Shown here one piece after another: positions 33,946-45,015 of a stretch of DNA of 64,000 bases. Position numbers and translations under genes: made by a program. The notes below the pieces were generated by a model that was given only the letters and a program-made list of their open reading frames with translations, had not been told where the DNA came from and searched no databases. Position 1 is the stretch's first letter. Every line of letters begins with the position of its first letter. The DNA comes from Dehalococcoidia bacterium (GTDB lineage Bacteria > Chloroflexota > Dehalococcoidia > Tepidiformales > Tepidiformaceae). The DNA lies in NCBI GenBank assembly GCA_020850615.1, contig JADZEI010000074.1:1-64000 (forward strand), written 5' to 3'.

Positions 33946-34083
33946 GCTGAACCTCGAGCAAGGCGCAGCGCGCCCGCCCTCGTGGAGTGGCTGACTTGGA
34001 AGTCTACCGGATTGTGAACCACAGCACGAACGCCACCGCAGACGGCCGGTGCTACGATACCCGCGGACCGAAGGAGGCACTCG

Positions 34084-34272
34084 ATGCCGACGCGACGGCT
34101 CACCGCGCTGATTAGCCGGGAGGGCGACTGGTACGTGTCGCTCTGCCCCGAGCTGGACATCGCGAGCCAGGGCCGCACGGTCGAAGAGGCCCGCGCGAAT
34201 CTCGCGGAAGTGCTCGAACTCTTCTTCGAAGAAGCCGGCGAAGAGGAAATCGGCCGCCGCCTACGGGCGTGA
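34084..34272 (+). CDS. HicB-like small protein, without HicA
   Basis: Sixty-two residues of the HicB/UPF0150 partial RNase H fold: a strand pair with the typical DWYVSLCPELDIASQG and the helix TVEEARANLAEVLELFFEE. In toxin-antitoxin pairs HicB neutralises HicA. There is no HicA-like frame beside it and no DNA-binding tail. Many solitary copies exist in Chloroflexota and cyanobacteria. AAGGAGG lies 7 bases before the ATG. It is divergent from the NuoG-like gene. Confidence 0.8.
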   Translation: MPTRRLTALISREGDWYVSLCPELDIASQGRTVEEARANLAEVLELFFEEAGEEEIGRRLRA

Positions 34273-34300
34273 CCGCACCAACTCCAGCGGCGTACCTTCG

Positions 34301-34364
34301 TCTACGCCTCTACACCTCTACACCTCTACGCCTCTACGCCTCTACGCCTCTACGCCTCTACGCC
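34301..34364. repeat. Octamer tandem repeat (TCTACGCC)8
   Basis: Eight consecutive eight-base units, six TCTACGCC and two TCTACACC. This is the longest of five such tracts in the window (also 38613, 39911, 43719 and 45000). Confidence 0.9.
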
Positions 34365-34466
34365 TCGGTGTGACTCCCATCGCAGACGTGACGCCCGTTT
34401 CGCGAAATGCTCCTTGGTGAAGCCGCTCGACGCGCTTCGTCATCCCCCACCACGGAGACTCCCCCA

Positions 34467-35066
34467 ATGTCCCGCACTCTCACCCTCCGGCGCGCTCGCG
34501 AAAGCGAAGCCCCCGCCATCGCCGGCATCCTCGCCCAGGCCTTCGCCGCCGACCCTGTCTTCGAATGGGCGCTGCCCGACCTGGTCGACCGCCCGCAGTA
34601 CACCCGCGCCTTCTTCGACGTCTTCACCGGGTTCGTGTTCGAAGCCGGCGAGGTGCACACCGACGACGCCGCCACGGGTGCGGCCCTCTGGCTCCCGTTC
34701 GACCCTGCCGCCGAGGCGGAGGACGACGGCAGCCTGGGCAAGGCGCTCGCCGCCGCCATCGGCCCCCACATCGAGCGGATGGGGATCATCGACGAGCTCA
34801 TGAAGGCCGCTCACCCCCAGCGGCCGCACGCCTACCTGCCGTTCATCGGCGTCGTGCCTGCCGGCCAGGGCCAGGGCATCGGCGCGAGCCTGCTCGCCCG
34901 GCGCACCGCCGAGCTCGACGGCACCGGGCAGCCGGCTTACCTCGAAGCCACCACCGTCGAATCGGCCCGGCTCTACGCCCGCCACGGCTTCCGCACCCAC
35001 GGCCCGACCATCGACCTCCCCGGCGGCCCGAGCATGATCCCCATGTGGCGCGATCCCGCCCGCTAA
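34467..35066 (+). CDS. GNAT-family N-acetyltransferase
   Basis: A 199-residue acetyltransferase. The N-terminal half has the FAADPVFEWALPD and WLPFDPAAEAED pattern of a subfamily of GNAT proteins. The acetyl-CoA loop is VVPAGQGQGIGASLL, and a later ESARLYARHGF helix is conserved. Substrate unknown. GGAG precedes the ATG at 34467; an upstream in-frame ATG lacks a ribosome site. It converges with the FprA-type gene. Confidence 0.85.
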   Translation: MSRTLTLRRARESEAPAIAGILAQAFAADPVFEWALPDLVDRPQYTRAFFDVFTGFVFEAGEVHTDDAATGAALWLPFDPAAEAEDDGSLGKALAAAIGPHIERMGIIDELMKAAHPQRPHAYLPFIGVVPAGQGQGIGASLLARRTAELDGTGQPAYLEATTVESARLYARHGFRTHGPTIDLPGGPSMIPMWRDPAR

Positions 35067-35112
35067 GCCCGTCACGCAAGCGCGGGGACGGCCGTCGCGC
35101 CCTCCCCGCGCC

Positions 35113-36537
35113 TCAGCTCCGTCCCAGCGCGCGCAGCGCGTCCCCGGCGCTCGTGAACTTCACCCGCGGCCGGCCGCATTCCTGCCCGGCCGCGCACTCG
35201 AGCTCATCCAGCCGCCGCCAGTCCGCGAACGTGATGAACGCCGGCTGGCGGTGCCGCAGCAGCGCGACCACCGCCTCGCGCGAGGGCTCCTCCGGCGTGA
35301 ACGTCAGCCCATCTGCCGCGTCCGCGAGCATGCACGCGACCGTCTCCGCGGCGTCCGGCTTGTTCGTGCCGATGACCCCGCTCGGGCCGCGCTTGATCCA
35401 CCCGGCCACATATTCGCCGGGCACGCATTCGCCGTCCTCCGGGTTCGCCACGCGCCCGCTCTCGTTCCGGATGAGCCCCCACTTCTCGTGGAACGGGACT
35501 CCCGCGAGCGGCACGCCCCGGTATCCCACCGCCCGGAACACCAGGCCGGCCGCGATGGTCTCGCGCTGCCCGGTGCCGCGCGGCGAAAGCGTGCCCGCCT
35601 CGCTCCGCGCCAGCTCGTTCCGTTCGAGCACCACCCGCTCCACGCAGCCCGCGCCCTCCAGTTCGAGCGGCGAAAGCAGGAAGCGGAGGTGGATGCGCCG
35701 CCGCTTCCCCGTCAGCGGCCGAGCCGCATATGCCTGGATCAGGTCGATCTTGCGCCGCAGCGTCGCGTCCCCCGCGGTTTCGAGGTCCGCCGCGCTCTCC
35801 CGGTCCAGTGCCGCCTCGTCCGCGTGGACCACCACGTCGGCGTCCTCGAGCTCGCCGAGCTCCTTCAGCTCCGGCAGCGTGAACGCCGCCTGCGCCGGCC
35901 CGCGCCGCCCGACTACGTACACGTCCCGCACGCGGCTCCGCGAGAGCGCCTCGATGGCGTAGTCGGCCATATCGGTCCGTCCCAGCTCGCCCGGCGCGAG
36001 GCAGAGGATGCGCGCCACGTCCAGCGCCACGTTCCCGACCCCGACCACCACCGCCGCCTCGGCATCGAGCTCGAACGACGCGTCACGCAAGTCCGGGTGG
36101 CCGTTGTACCAGGCGACGAATGACGTGGCCGAGTGGCTCCCGCCCAGCTCCTCGCCGGGGATGCCCATGCGCCGGTCGGACTGCGCGCCCGTCGCGAACA
36201 GCACCTGGTGGTAGTGCCGCCGGATGTCTTCGATGCCCAGGTGCGTCCCGAATTCGACCAGCCCGAAGAACCGGAAGCGCGGGTTGCTCGCCGTCTGTTC
36301 GAACGCGCGCGTGACCGACTTGATCTTCTGGTGGTCCGGCGCCACGCCGAGCCGGACCAGCCCGAACGGCGAGTGCAGCCGTTCGAACATGTCCACTTCC
36401 ACGGCCGGGTGCTGCTTGAGCAGCGCATCCGCCGCATAGAACGCCGACGGACCCGACCCGATGATCGCCACGCGCAGCGGCGCGGCCTGGCTGGACGATG
36501 CGGATTCCCCGGGCGCGTTGCCCTCGGTCGTGGCCAT
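35113..36537 (-). CDS. Ferredoxin-NADP+ reductase, FprA/adrenodoxin-reductase type
   Basis: A 474-residue flavoprotein of the adrenodoxin reductase/FprA group, which moves electrons between NADPH and ferredoxin. FAD motif IIGSGPSAFYAADALL near residue 25, then SPFGLVRLGVAPDHQ, the NADP motif VVGVGNVALDVARIL, VVGRRGPAQAAFT, and the C-terminal WIKRGPSGVIGTNKPDA. Residues beyond about 420 form an extra tail (AVVALLRHRQPAFITFADW). The ATG overlaps the CBS gene stop as TGATG. The partner ferredoxin is not in the window. Confidence 0.9.
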   Translation of the reverse strand: MATTEGNAPGESASSSQAAPLRVAIIGSGPSAFYAADALLKQHPAVEVDMFERLHSPFGLVRLGVAPDHQKIKSVTRAFEQTASNPRFRFFGLVEFGTHLGIEDIRRHYHQVLFATGAQSDRRMGIPGEELGGSHSATSFVAWYNGHPDLRDASFELDAEAAVVVGVGNVALDVARILCLAPGELGRTDMADYAIEALSRSRVRDVYVVGRRGPAQAAFTLPELKELGELEDADVVVHADEAALDRESAADLETAGDATLRRKIDLIQAYAARPLTGKRRRIHLRFLLSPLELEGAGCVERVVLERNELARSEAGTLSPRGTGQRETIAAGLVFRAVGYRGVPLAGVPFHEKWGLIRNESGRVANPEDGECVPGEYVAGWIKRGPSGVIGTNKPDAAETVACMLADAADGLTFTPEEPSREAVVALLRHRQPAFITFADWRRLDELECAAGQECGRPRVKFTSAGDALRALGRS

Positions 36538-36962
36538 CAGCTGGTCAGTTGCACCTGCAGCGTTTCTACCTGGCCCGCCTTCTCGGTGAGCTGGGCCTTC
36601 ACAAGGTCGCCGATGGTGACAATTCCCACAAGCCGCCCGTCCTCCACCACCGGCAGGTGGCGAAAGTGCCGCGCCGTCATCGTGTGCAGGATCGCGTCGA
36701 CATCGTCGTCCGGGGTGCCGCAGACCACGTCCGCCGTCATAACCGCGGAGACCGCCTGCCCCAGCACGTCGCCGGTCAGTGCCGTCTCCCGGACGATGTC
36801 GCGCTCGGAGAGCATGCCGCAGGGCAGGCTGCTCCCATCGAGCACGACGAGCGCACCGATGTCCCGCCGGGCGAGCTCCTGCACGGCCTCGCTCACCGGC
36901 TGGTCCATCCCGATCGTCGCGACTGCCCCGCCCTTCTGCGCCAGCACCGTCGAAAGCTTCAT
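36537..36962 (-). CDS. CBS-domain pair protein
   Basis: A 141-residue protein made of two CBS motifs (residues about 8-65 and 72-130), marked by GALVVLDGSSLPCGMLSERDIVRE and HLPVVEDGRLVGIVTIGDLV. Such pairs bind adenine nucleotides and regulate partners. It is the first gene in a two-gene operon with the FprA-type reductase, which makes nucleotide control of electron transfer a reasonable guess. GAGGGG lies before the ATG, and a TATAGT hexamer about 45 bases upstream is the likely -10. Confidence 0.88.
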   Translation of the reverse strand: MKLSTVLAQKGGAVATIGMDQPVSEAVQELARRDIGALVVLDGSSLPCGMLSERDIVRETALTGDVLGQAVSAVMTADVVCGTPDDDVDAILHTMTARHFRHLPVVEDGRLVGIVTIGDLVKAQLTEKAGQVETLQVQLTS

Positions 36963-37065
36963 CTGCGTCCCCTCACCGGGCCCGTGGACCGGGCCTCACC
37001 ATTCGCGACTATAGCCCGAACAGGCCCGCCCGCGGACAACGCCGCCGTAACAAGGCGATGCCAGC

Positions 37066-37536
37066 TCAGGCGCGAAAGTGAGAGCCGCGGCCCGTGCGAG
37101 GCAACAGCCGCAGCACCTGGTTCTTCAGGTCCAACTCAATCCCCATCGCTTCCAGCGGGATGACGCCCAACAGCGGCGCCGCCCCCGCGGGCAGTGCCAC
37201 GCACTCCGAGCGCGTCACGCGGCCGAGCAGCCGGATCGTGGCATCCTGGTAGAGCAGCGTCTCGGAATCCCCGGCCGCCGTCACAACCACGATTCGCTCC
37301 TGGGCTGGCAGCCCGAGCTGCGCGATGAGGTCCTCGGGCAGGCAGAGCGTGTCCGCGCCCGAGTCGACGAGCACCCCCTCGAGACGGATCTCCCGCACCT
37401 CGTCCTCGGGGATGTACCCATCCTCCGCGCGCATCTCGTCCTTGTGGTTCCGAATCACCACGTCGGTATGCACTTTTCCCACCCGTGGCCTTCCCGCAAC
37501 AGGCTCCAGGGCGGCGCTGCCAATCACCTGGGTCAT
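37066..37536 (-). CDS. Retropepsin-like aspartic protease, copy 1
   Basis: A 156-residue single-domain clan AA aspartic protease. The active-site strand LVDSGADTLCLPEDLI carries the DSGAD motif near residue 58, and a hydrophobic-hydrophobic-Gly element (PLLGVIPLEAMG) near residue 125 completes the half-pepsin fold. Dimerisation would form the active site. No signal peptide or membrane segment. A TACAAT hexamer ends 6 bases before the ATG at 37536. A nearly identical second copy follows at 37632. They differ mainly in residues 32-48. Confidence 0.82.
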   Translation of the reverse strand: MTQVIGSAALEPVAGRPRVGKVHTDVVIRNHKDEMRAEDGYIPEDEVREIRLEGVLVDSGADTLCLPEDLIAQLGLPAQERIVVVTAAGDSETLLYQDATIRLLGRVTRSECVALPAGAAPLLGVIPLEAMGIELDLKNQVLRLLPRTGRGSHFRA

Positions 37537-37542
37537 GCCCAT

Positions 37543-37548
37543 ATTGTA
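37543..37548 (-). promoter_or_regulatory. Leaderless-type -10 (TACAAT), protease copy 1
   Basis: The hexamer ends 6 bases before the ATG. The same hexamer precedes copy 2. Confidence 0.6.
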
Positions 37549-37631
37549 AGCGATCCGGTGGAACGCCCGGGATTGCAGTTCGGACCGTGCCCGCCCGGGA
37601 AGACGCGCGCCCGATGACAGCGAGTCACCGC

Positions 37632-38102
37632 TCAGGCGCGAAAGTGGGAATCCCGGCCGGTCCGCGGCAACAGCCGCAGCACCTGGTTCTTCAGGTCCAA
37701 CTCAAGCCCCATCGCTTCCAGCGGGATGACGCCCAACAGCGGCGCCGCACCTGGCGGCAGCGCCACGCAATGCGACTGGGTTTCGCGGCCAAGTAACCGG
37801 ATCGTCGCATCCTGGTAGAGCAGCGTCTCGGAATCCCCGGCCGCGGTCACAACCACGATCCGCTCCTGGACTGGCAGCCCGAGCTGCGCGATGAGGTCCT
37901 CTGGCAGGCAGAGCGTGTCGGCACCCGAGTCGACGAGCACACCTTCGAGACGGATCTCCCGGACATCCTCGTCGGGCATCAGACCGCGGCGAACCATCGA
38001 CTCGTCTTCGTGGTTCCGAATCACGACGTCGGTATGCACTTTTCCCACCCGTGGCCTTCCCGCAACAGGCTCCAGGGCGGCGCTGCCAATCACCTGGGTC
38101 AT
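37632..38102 (-). CDS. Retropepsin-like aspartic protease, copy 2
   Basis: A tandem paralogue of the 37066 gene with the same length (156 residues) and about 88 percent identity by eye (18 differences). Eleven of these fall in residues 32-48, where copy 1 reads KDEMRAEDGYIPEDE and copy 2 EDESMVRRGLMPDED. The catalytic DSGAD and C-terminus are unchanged. Its own TACAAT hexamer ends 7 bases before the ATG; an ATG three codons upstream lies inside that hexamer and is less likely. The pair looks like a recent duplication. Confidence 0.82.
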   Translation of the reverse strand: MTQVIGSAALEPVAGRPRVGKVHTDVVIRNHEDESMVRRGLMPDEDVREIRLEGVLVDSGADTLCLPEDLIAQLGLPVQERIVVVTAAGDSETLLYQDATIRLLGRETQSHCVALPPGAAPLLGVIPLEAMGLELDLKNQVLRLLPRTGRDSHFRA

Positions 38103-38109
38103 GCTTTGC

Positions 38110-38115
38110 ATTGTA
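38110..38115 (-). promoter_or_regulatory. Leaderless-type -10 (TACAAT), protease copy 2
   Basis: The hexamer ends 7 bases before the ATG at 38102. Confidence 0.6.
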
Positions 38116-38222
38116 CGCGATTCCAACTCGCCGTCGGCCTCCGAGAGCGTGTGTGACCCGCATCCCGCACCCGGCCCGCCCGCTTCGCTACGGTGATCCC
38201 ATCCCCCACACGGAGCGAATCC

Positions 38223-38516
38223 ATGTCCATCTACGTCTTCGTCAACCTCGAAGAAGTCACCGACCCCGAGCCGATGATGGAGTACGCCGAGAAGGTGCCC
38301 GCCATCATCGAACAATTCGGCGGCGAATACCTCGTCCGCGGCGACCAGTCCGAGGTCATCGAGGGCACCTGGAAGCCCGGATTCGTCGTCGTCCTCCGCT
38401 TCCCCTCGGAGGAGCGTGCCCGCGCCTTCTACGACTCCGACGCCTACCGGCCTTACCGCCTCGCCCGCGAGCGCGCGAGCCGCTCGTCGGTCGTCATGCT
38501 CCCCGCCGCCGCCTGA
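38223..38516 (+). CDS. DUF1330 family protein
   Basis: A 97-residue dimeric alpha+beta barrel protein. The family pattern is seen in VTDPEPMMEYAEKVPAIIEQFGGEYLVRG and in FPSEERARAFYDSDAYRP. Function unknown in the family. GGAG precedes the ATG. It is divergent from protease copy 2, and a hairpin at 38552-38571 follows. Confidence 0.88.
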   Translation: MSIYVFVNLEEVTDPEPMMEYAEKVPAIIEQFGGEYLVRGDQSEVIEGTWKPGFVVVLRFPSEERARAFYDSDAYRPYRLARERASRSSVVMLPAAA

Positions 38517-38544
38517 CCAGCTGACCGGGCCCCGCCCGGGGCAC

Positions 38545-38575
38545 AAAGAAAGCGGCCCCGAAAGGGGCCGCCTTC
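38545..38575. terminator. Bidirectional terminator, T-run on the minus strand
   Basis: Stem GCGGCCCC/GGGGCCGC with a GAAA loop. On the minus strand it ends in TTTCTTTG, so it mainly serves the AI-2E-type gene. A near twin lies at 39838-39865. Confidence 0.8.
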
Positions 38576-38612
38576 ACAAGTCAGCAATACCGCCGCGCGC
38601 CAGAAGGCTCGC

Positions 38613-38636
38613 TCTACGCCTCTACGCCTTTGCGCC
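38613..38636. repeat. Octamer tandem repeat, (TCTACGCC)2 plus variant
   Basis: Two TCTACGCC units and TTTGCGCC. The tract includes the stop codon and last codons (GVEA) of the AI-2E-type gene. Confidence 0.8.
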
Positions 38637-39750
38637 TCCTCCGCCGTGCGATGAGCCGCGCCGAGGCCGGGGCACGCTCCGGCGTGGCGGGCTGGGGCTG
38701 CGCGACGCCCGTCTCCGTCTCCCTCGCCGCTCGCTGGACCTGTCGCCGCCGCCACGGGATCAGCAGCTCCACCACGGCCGTCTGCACCACGATTGCGAGC
38801 GGGAGCGCCGCCAGCGCGCCGAGCAGACCCGCCAGCGCGCCACCCACCAGGATCGCGACCAGGATGACGAGCGCCGGCAGTTCCGTCTGGCGGTTCTGGA
38901 CCAGCGGCGTGATCACGTGCCCTTCCAGCTGCTGTAGCAGCAGGTAGAACACTGATACCATCAGCATCGCCTCCCATCCCTGGGTCGCCGCCACCGCAAT
39001 TGCCGGGACGAACGAGATCCAGGGGCCCACCAGCGGCAGCAGCTCCATGAGGAACGCGATGACCGCCAGCGTGAACGGGAAGGGGATGCCGATGAGCAGC
39101 AGCCCAAAGTACGTGATCGTGCCGATCACCGTCATCGCGATGAGCTCCCCGGCCACGAACCGCCGCAGCTTCCGCGCGAGGATGCTCATCACTTCCCCCG
39201 CCCGCTCGCGATGCTGGACATCCACCAGCGACAGGATCACCCGGTGCGCCGGCCGTTCGACCACCGAGTAGAACACGCCGACGGCCAGTACCACGACGAA
39301 GTACGCGAGCAGCGCCACCACCAGGAACGCCTGGCTGAACAGCGACGGCGCGAAGTCCCCCACCCGCGTCTCCACGAACGCCAGGATCTCGTCGATCGAC
39401 GGCAGGTCGTTCCCGCCCGCTAGCTCGTCGTACTCCGCCTGGAGCGTGCGGATGTCCTCGGACATCGCGCCCAGCTCGTCCGTCACCCGCGGCACCGTGT
39501 ACCACGCGAACACGCCGATTACCGCGCCCACAACCACGTACACCGCCAGCACCGACAGCGCGCGCGGGATGCGGAAGCGCTCAAGCACCGTGGCGACCGG
39601 CGAAAGCGCCACGCCCAGCACGACGCCCAGGAACACCACGAGCAGGATCTCGTAGACCGCGAGCACCAGCAGAACCGTGAGCACGAGCCCGAGCAGCACC
39701 ACCCCGGCGAGGATCAGACTCGGCGCATACGTGAACCCGGCGCGTCCCAC
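38614..39750 (-). CDS. AI-2E family (PerM/UPF0118) membrane transporter
   Basis: A 378-residue polytopic protein with about eight hydrophobic segments in the family layout: two N-terminal helices, a long soluble loop (about residues 85-145), then a cluster ending with PLVGPWISFVPAIAVA and TPLVQNRQTELPALVILVAIL. Some members export autoinducer-2 or act as Na+/H+ antiporters; function here is open. The GTG start lies 6 bases after a TACCGT hexamer. The last four residues, GVEA, and the stop are encoded by an octamer repeat. Confidence 0.87.
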   Translation of the reverse strand: MGRAGFTYAPSLILAGVVLLGLVLTVLLVLAVYEILLVVFLGVVLGVALSPVATVLERFRIPRALSVLAVYVVVGAVIGVFAWYTVPRVTDELGAMSEDIRTLQAEYDELAGGNDLPSIDEILAFVETRVGDFAPSLFSQAFLVVALLAYFVVVLAVGVFYSVVERPAHRVILSLVDVQHRERAGEVMSILARKLRRFVAGELIAMTVIGTITYFGLLLIGIPFPFTLAVIAFLMELLPLVGPWISFVPAIAVAATQGWEAMLMVSVFYLLLQQLEGHVITPLVQNRQTELPALVILVAILVGGALAGLLGALAALPLAIVVQTAVVELLIPWRRRQVQRAARETETGVAQPQPATPERAPASARLIARRRRRKGVEA

Positions 39751-39756
39751 AGCCCC

Positions 39757-39762
39757 ACGGTA
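39757..39762 (-). promoter_or_regulatory. Leaderless-type -10 (TACCGT)
   Basis: The hexamer ends 6 bases before the GTG start of the AI-2E-type gene. Confidence 0.5.
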
Positions 39763-39837
39763 TGGCCCCGCCACTCTCGCCCCGCACCACCCCCGCACCA
39801 ATCCCCTTGCAGCACCATCGCATCCCGAACAACCGCA

Positions 39838-39866
39838 CAAACAAAAGCGGCCCCAAAGGGGCCGCC
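39838..39866 (-). terminator. Terminator after sdhCAB
   Basis: Stem GCGGCCCC/GGGGCCGC with a three-base loop, followed on the minus strand by TTTTGTTTG. Confidence 0.85.
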
Positions 39867-39910
39867 TTCACACGTTCAGCCAGGTGTCGCCGCGAGCCAG
39901 CGAGGCCCAC

Positions 39911-39939
39911 TCTACGCCTCTACGCCTTCACGCCTCTCG

Positions 39940-39945
<6 letters not shown>
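39911..39945. repeat. Octamer tandem repeat (TCTACGCC)2 plus variants
   Basis: TCTACGCC twice, TTCACGCC, then a degenerate unit that touches the sdhB stop codon at 39940. Confidence 0.75.
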
Positions 39946-40722
<777 letters not shown>

Positions 40723-40724
40723 GC

Positions 40725-42668
<1,944 letters not shown>

Positions 42669-42681
42669 TGGGGGTCCTCTC

Positions 42682-43434
42682 CTAGTCCACCACGCCGAAC
42701 AACACGGCGAGCGGGAAAGAGACGTTGCCGACGACGATGACCGCGGCGAAGGCGACCGCGAAGTACCGGCGCCAGACGTTGAACCGCGGGTTGCTCCAGC
42801 CGAGCGACTGGAAGAGGCTCCACGCCCCGTGGAAGATGTGAATCCCGAGCAGCAGGTTCGCCACGACGTAGACGATCGCCACCGGCACCCGTTCGAAGCT
42901 GGCGATCATGTTCTGGTATGGCTCGCCGTGCTCGAAGTCCGGGTTCGCCGTTCCCCAGGTCAGGTCCGCCAGGTGGAAGAGCAGGTAGAGCCCGACGATG
43001 ATCCCGCTCCAGCGCATCGTCCGGGCGGCATAGTTCGCGGCGGAATAGGTGCGCCCGCCCTTGTAGCCCACCGGCCGTGCCCGCCGGTTCATCATCGTCA
43101 GCGAGACCGCGGCGTGGATGTGGAGCACAAAGGCGAGGATGAGCCCGCCGCGCATGATCCAGAGGAAGCCGGAGTGCGGCAGGATCGGCTCGCCGATCGT
43201 GCGCAGGTAATGGCCGTACTCGTTGAGATGTTCCGGCTCGCCGTAGTACAGCTTCAGGTTGCCGAGCATGTGCACGAGCACGAACCCGAGCAGCAGGAGG
43301 CCTGTCACCGCCATCACGGCTTTCTTGCCGATGGCCGAGCTGTAGAACTCGATGATCCACGTGTGTGGCCGCGGGCGTGTCCGGGCCGGCGTCATAGGAC
43401 CGCCGGGCCGGGCCGGCGAAGACCCAGTGAGCAT
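42682..43434 (-). CDS. sdhC: Succinate dehydrogenase cytochrome b558 subunit
   Basis: A 250-residue membrane subunit with five predicted helices and the family histidines in [27 protein letters not shown] and IHIFHGAW. Two hemes are expected, with quinone at the membrane. The N-terminal extension before MTPARTR may be a later start, but GGGGGAGGGG precedes the ATG at 43434. It is first in the operon. The cytochrome type fits the SdhA class. Direction of the reaction cannot be told from sequence. Confidence 0.92.
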   Translation of the reverse strand: MLTGSSPARPGGPMTPARTRPRPHTWIIEFYSSAIGKKAVMAVTGLLLLGFVLVHMLGNLKLYYGEPEHLNEYGHYLRTIGEPILPHSGFLWIMRGGLILAFVLHIHAAVSLTMMNRRARPVGYKGGRTYSAANYAARTMRWSGIIVGLYLLFHLADLTWGTANPDFEHGEPYQNMIASFERVPVAIVYVVANLLLGIHIFHGAWSLFQSLGWSNPRFNVWRRYFAVAFAAVIVVGNVSFPLAVLFGVVD

Positions 43435-43741
43435 GCCCCCTCCCCCTCAGGCGCAGGTGCCAAATGTTCAGACATGGGAAAAACGCCGCGCCGCCCCGCG
43501 CGAAACCCCACGGAATCCTACGCCCGCCCCCACGCGACCAGCAATCCAGCGGCATACATGCGAGCTATAGAACGTGATTGAACTTATCGATTGACCATTC
43601 GTGAAGGATCCGCCCTTCCTATCCCGTTGTCCGTTGTCCGTTGCCAGCGCTGCCACTCCACGCCTCGCGAAGCCACGGCCGCCCGCCGCCAGCTCTCCGT
43701 GTCCCCGGAAGCACCCACTCTACGCCGTTACGCCTTTATGC
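43435..43741. other. Spacer upstream of sdhC with repeat tracts
   Basis: No gene is seen. Positions 43556-43600 are unusually AT-rich and hold TATAGC on the minus strand at 43569-43564, a possible -10 for sdhCAB with a long leader. At 43626-43644 a short heptamer tract (TTGTCCG, TTGTCCG, TTGCC) and at 43719-43742 an octamer tract (TCTACGCC, GTTACGCC, TTTATGCC) end at the stop codon of the next gene. Confidence 0.5.
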
Positions 43742-44968
43742 CTACCTCCGCCCGCTCCCCGTGTCCGGCGGCCGTGGCGGGACGAGCCACCCCGTGCAGA
43801 ACCGCGACATCGTCCCCCGCGTTCCCTCGCGCACGGGCGTCACCGCATAGCACGTCGAGACCCCGCGCAGCGCGCCGCTGTCTTCGAACCGGTACCGCCC
43901 GCCCGGGTCCGCGGGGACCGTCGCGATCACGACGGGGTCCGCGATGTTGCCGGTCGCGGGCAGGTACTGCCGCTGCACTTCGAAGCCACCGGTGAACGTC
44001 GCGTCGTAGATCCAGGTCACCACGGCCCGCTCGTAGGTCGGGTCGGGGATCTGCTCCACCACCAGTCGCATGTCCATGACGCCGGTCAGCGCGCACCGCG
44101 GGTTGCGGGTCGCGTCCGGGGCCACTTCGCGCAGCGAGAACATGGCCAGCCCCGTCTCGCCCGGGAATCCGCGCCCGCCGACCTGGAACCACAACGTCTC
44201 TCCCGCGGCGATGTCCACGAGCAGGCTATCGGCCCCGCCGCAGGGGTCGCGCACCGCTGGCGCGCGCCCGCCAGGCAGCTCCAGCGTCGCCGCGTCGTAC
44301 ACGGCCACCTGCGACGCGAAGTCCGACGGGTACGTGTCCGCGAGCAGCCGCGCCGGTCGCTGCGCCGTGTAGGCGTACCAGACGGTCGCGCCGAAGAGCG
44401 ACGGCTCGTCGACCGTGGCCCACTCGTTCTCGAACGTGTCCTCGAAGGGCAGCGCAGCGATCGCCGTGCCGGGGAACGCGTCGTTCGGCGGCGGCTCGCC
44501 CTCGTCGATGCGCAGCACCGCTGTGCCCTGCTGTGGGGGAAACGAGCTGCTGCCCACCTGGAGCCGGTACGTGCGCCCCGGCTCCACCGCGGCGACGAGG
44601 TCGGACGGTTCCGTCCCGGCCGAGTTCCCGCTCGCGATGGGCAGCAGCTCCGCCAGCGTGCCGCCCTCGAACAGCGTGAGCGCAACCGGGATGTCGCTCA
44701 CCGTGACGCGGACGCGGATGCGCGGCTTCGCCGGTACGAACGAATACCAGACGGTGCTCGAAACGTTCGCCCCGGTGAACTCGCCATCGCTCACCGTCGC
44801 TCCCACGGTCGACACCGGGATGTCCTCCCCGCTCGTGACCGTCGTGCCGGGGAACAGGTCGTTCACAGGAGCTGGCGCCTGCACGCCACCCGCCAGCGAC
44901 AGCGCGGCCAGGGCTACCCCAACCGCAGCTACGAGGATCGCGGGCCGCCACGAAACGCGGACGCACAT
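43742..44968 (-). CDS. Secreted protein with PPC-like beta domains
   Basis: A 408-residue exported protein. Residues 1-30 are a signal peptide. Two domains begin with PxNDLFPGTTV and PPNDAFPGTAIAALPF, the pattern of prepeptidase C-terminal (PPC) like beta-sandwiches, each with a WY-[SA]-F/Y strand and an aspartate. A third part (about 290-390) resembles a fibronectin-like domain, with disulfide-forming cysteines and the tail CTGWLVPPRPP. No catalytic residues are seen. Likely a surface or binding protein. GGAGGC precedes the ATG. Confidence 0.75.
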   Translation of the reverse strand: MCVRVSWRPAILVAAVGVALAALSLAGGVQAPAPVNDLFPGTTVTSGEDIPVSTVGATVSDGEFTGANVSSTVWYSFVPAKPRIRVRVTVSDIPVALTLFEGGTLAELLPIASGNSAGTEPSDLVAAVEPGRTYRLQVGSSSFPPQQGTAVLRIDEGEPPPNDAFPGTAIAALPFEDTFENEWATVDEPSLFGATVWYAYTAQRPARLLADTYPSDFASQVAVYDAATLELPGGRAPAVRDPCGGADSLLVDIAAGETLWFQVGGRGFPGETGLAMFSLREVAPDATRNPRCALTGVMDMRLVVEQIPDPTYERAVVTWIYDATFTGGFEVQRQYLPATGNIADPVVIATVPADPGGRYRFEDSGALRGVSTCYAVTPVREGTRGTMSRFCTGWLVPPRPPDTGSGRR

Positions 44969-44999
44969 GACACCGCCTCCGGGGGGAACGCCCCGCCAC

Positions 45000-45015
45000 T
45001 CTACGCCTCTACGCC
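45000..45015. repeat. Octamer tandem repeat (TCTACGCC)2
   Basis: Two units overlap the end of the NUDIX gene and code its last four residues GVEA and the stop. Confidence 0.8.

Noticed and set aside
34084-34272. HicAB toxin-antitoxin system
   Set aside because: No HicA-like double-stranded RNA-binding frame beside the HicB-like gene on either strand.
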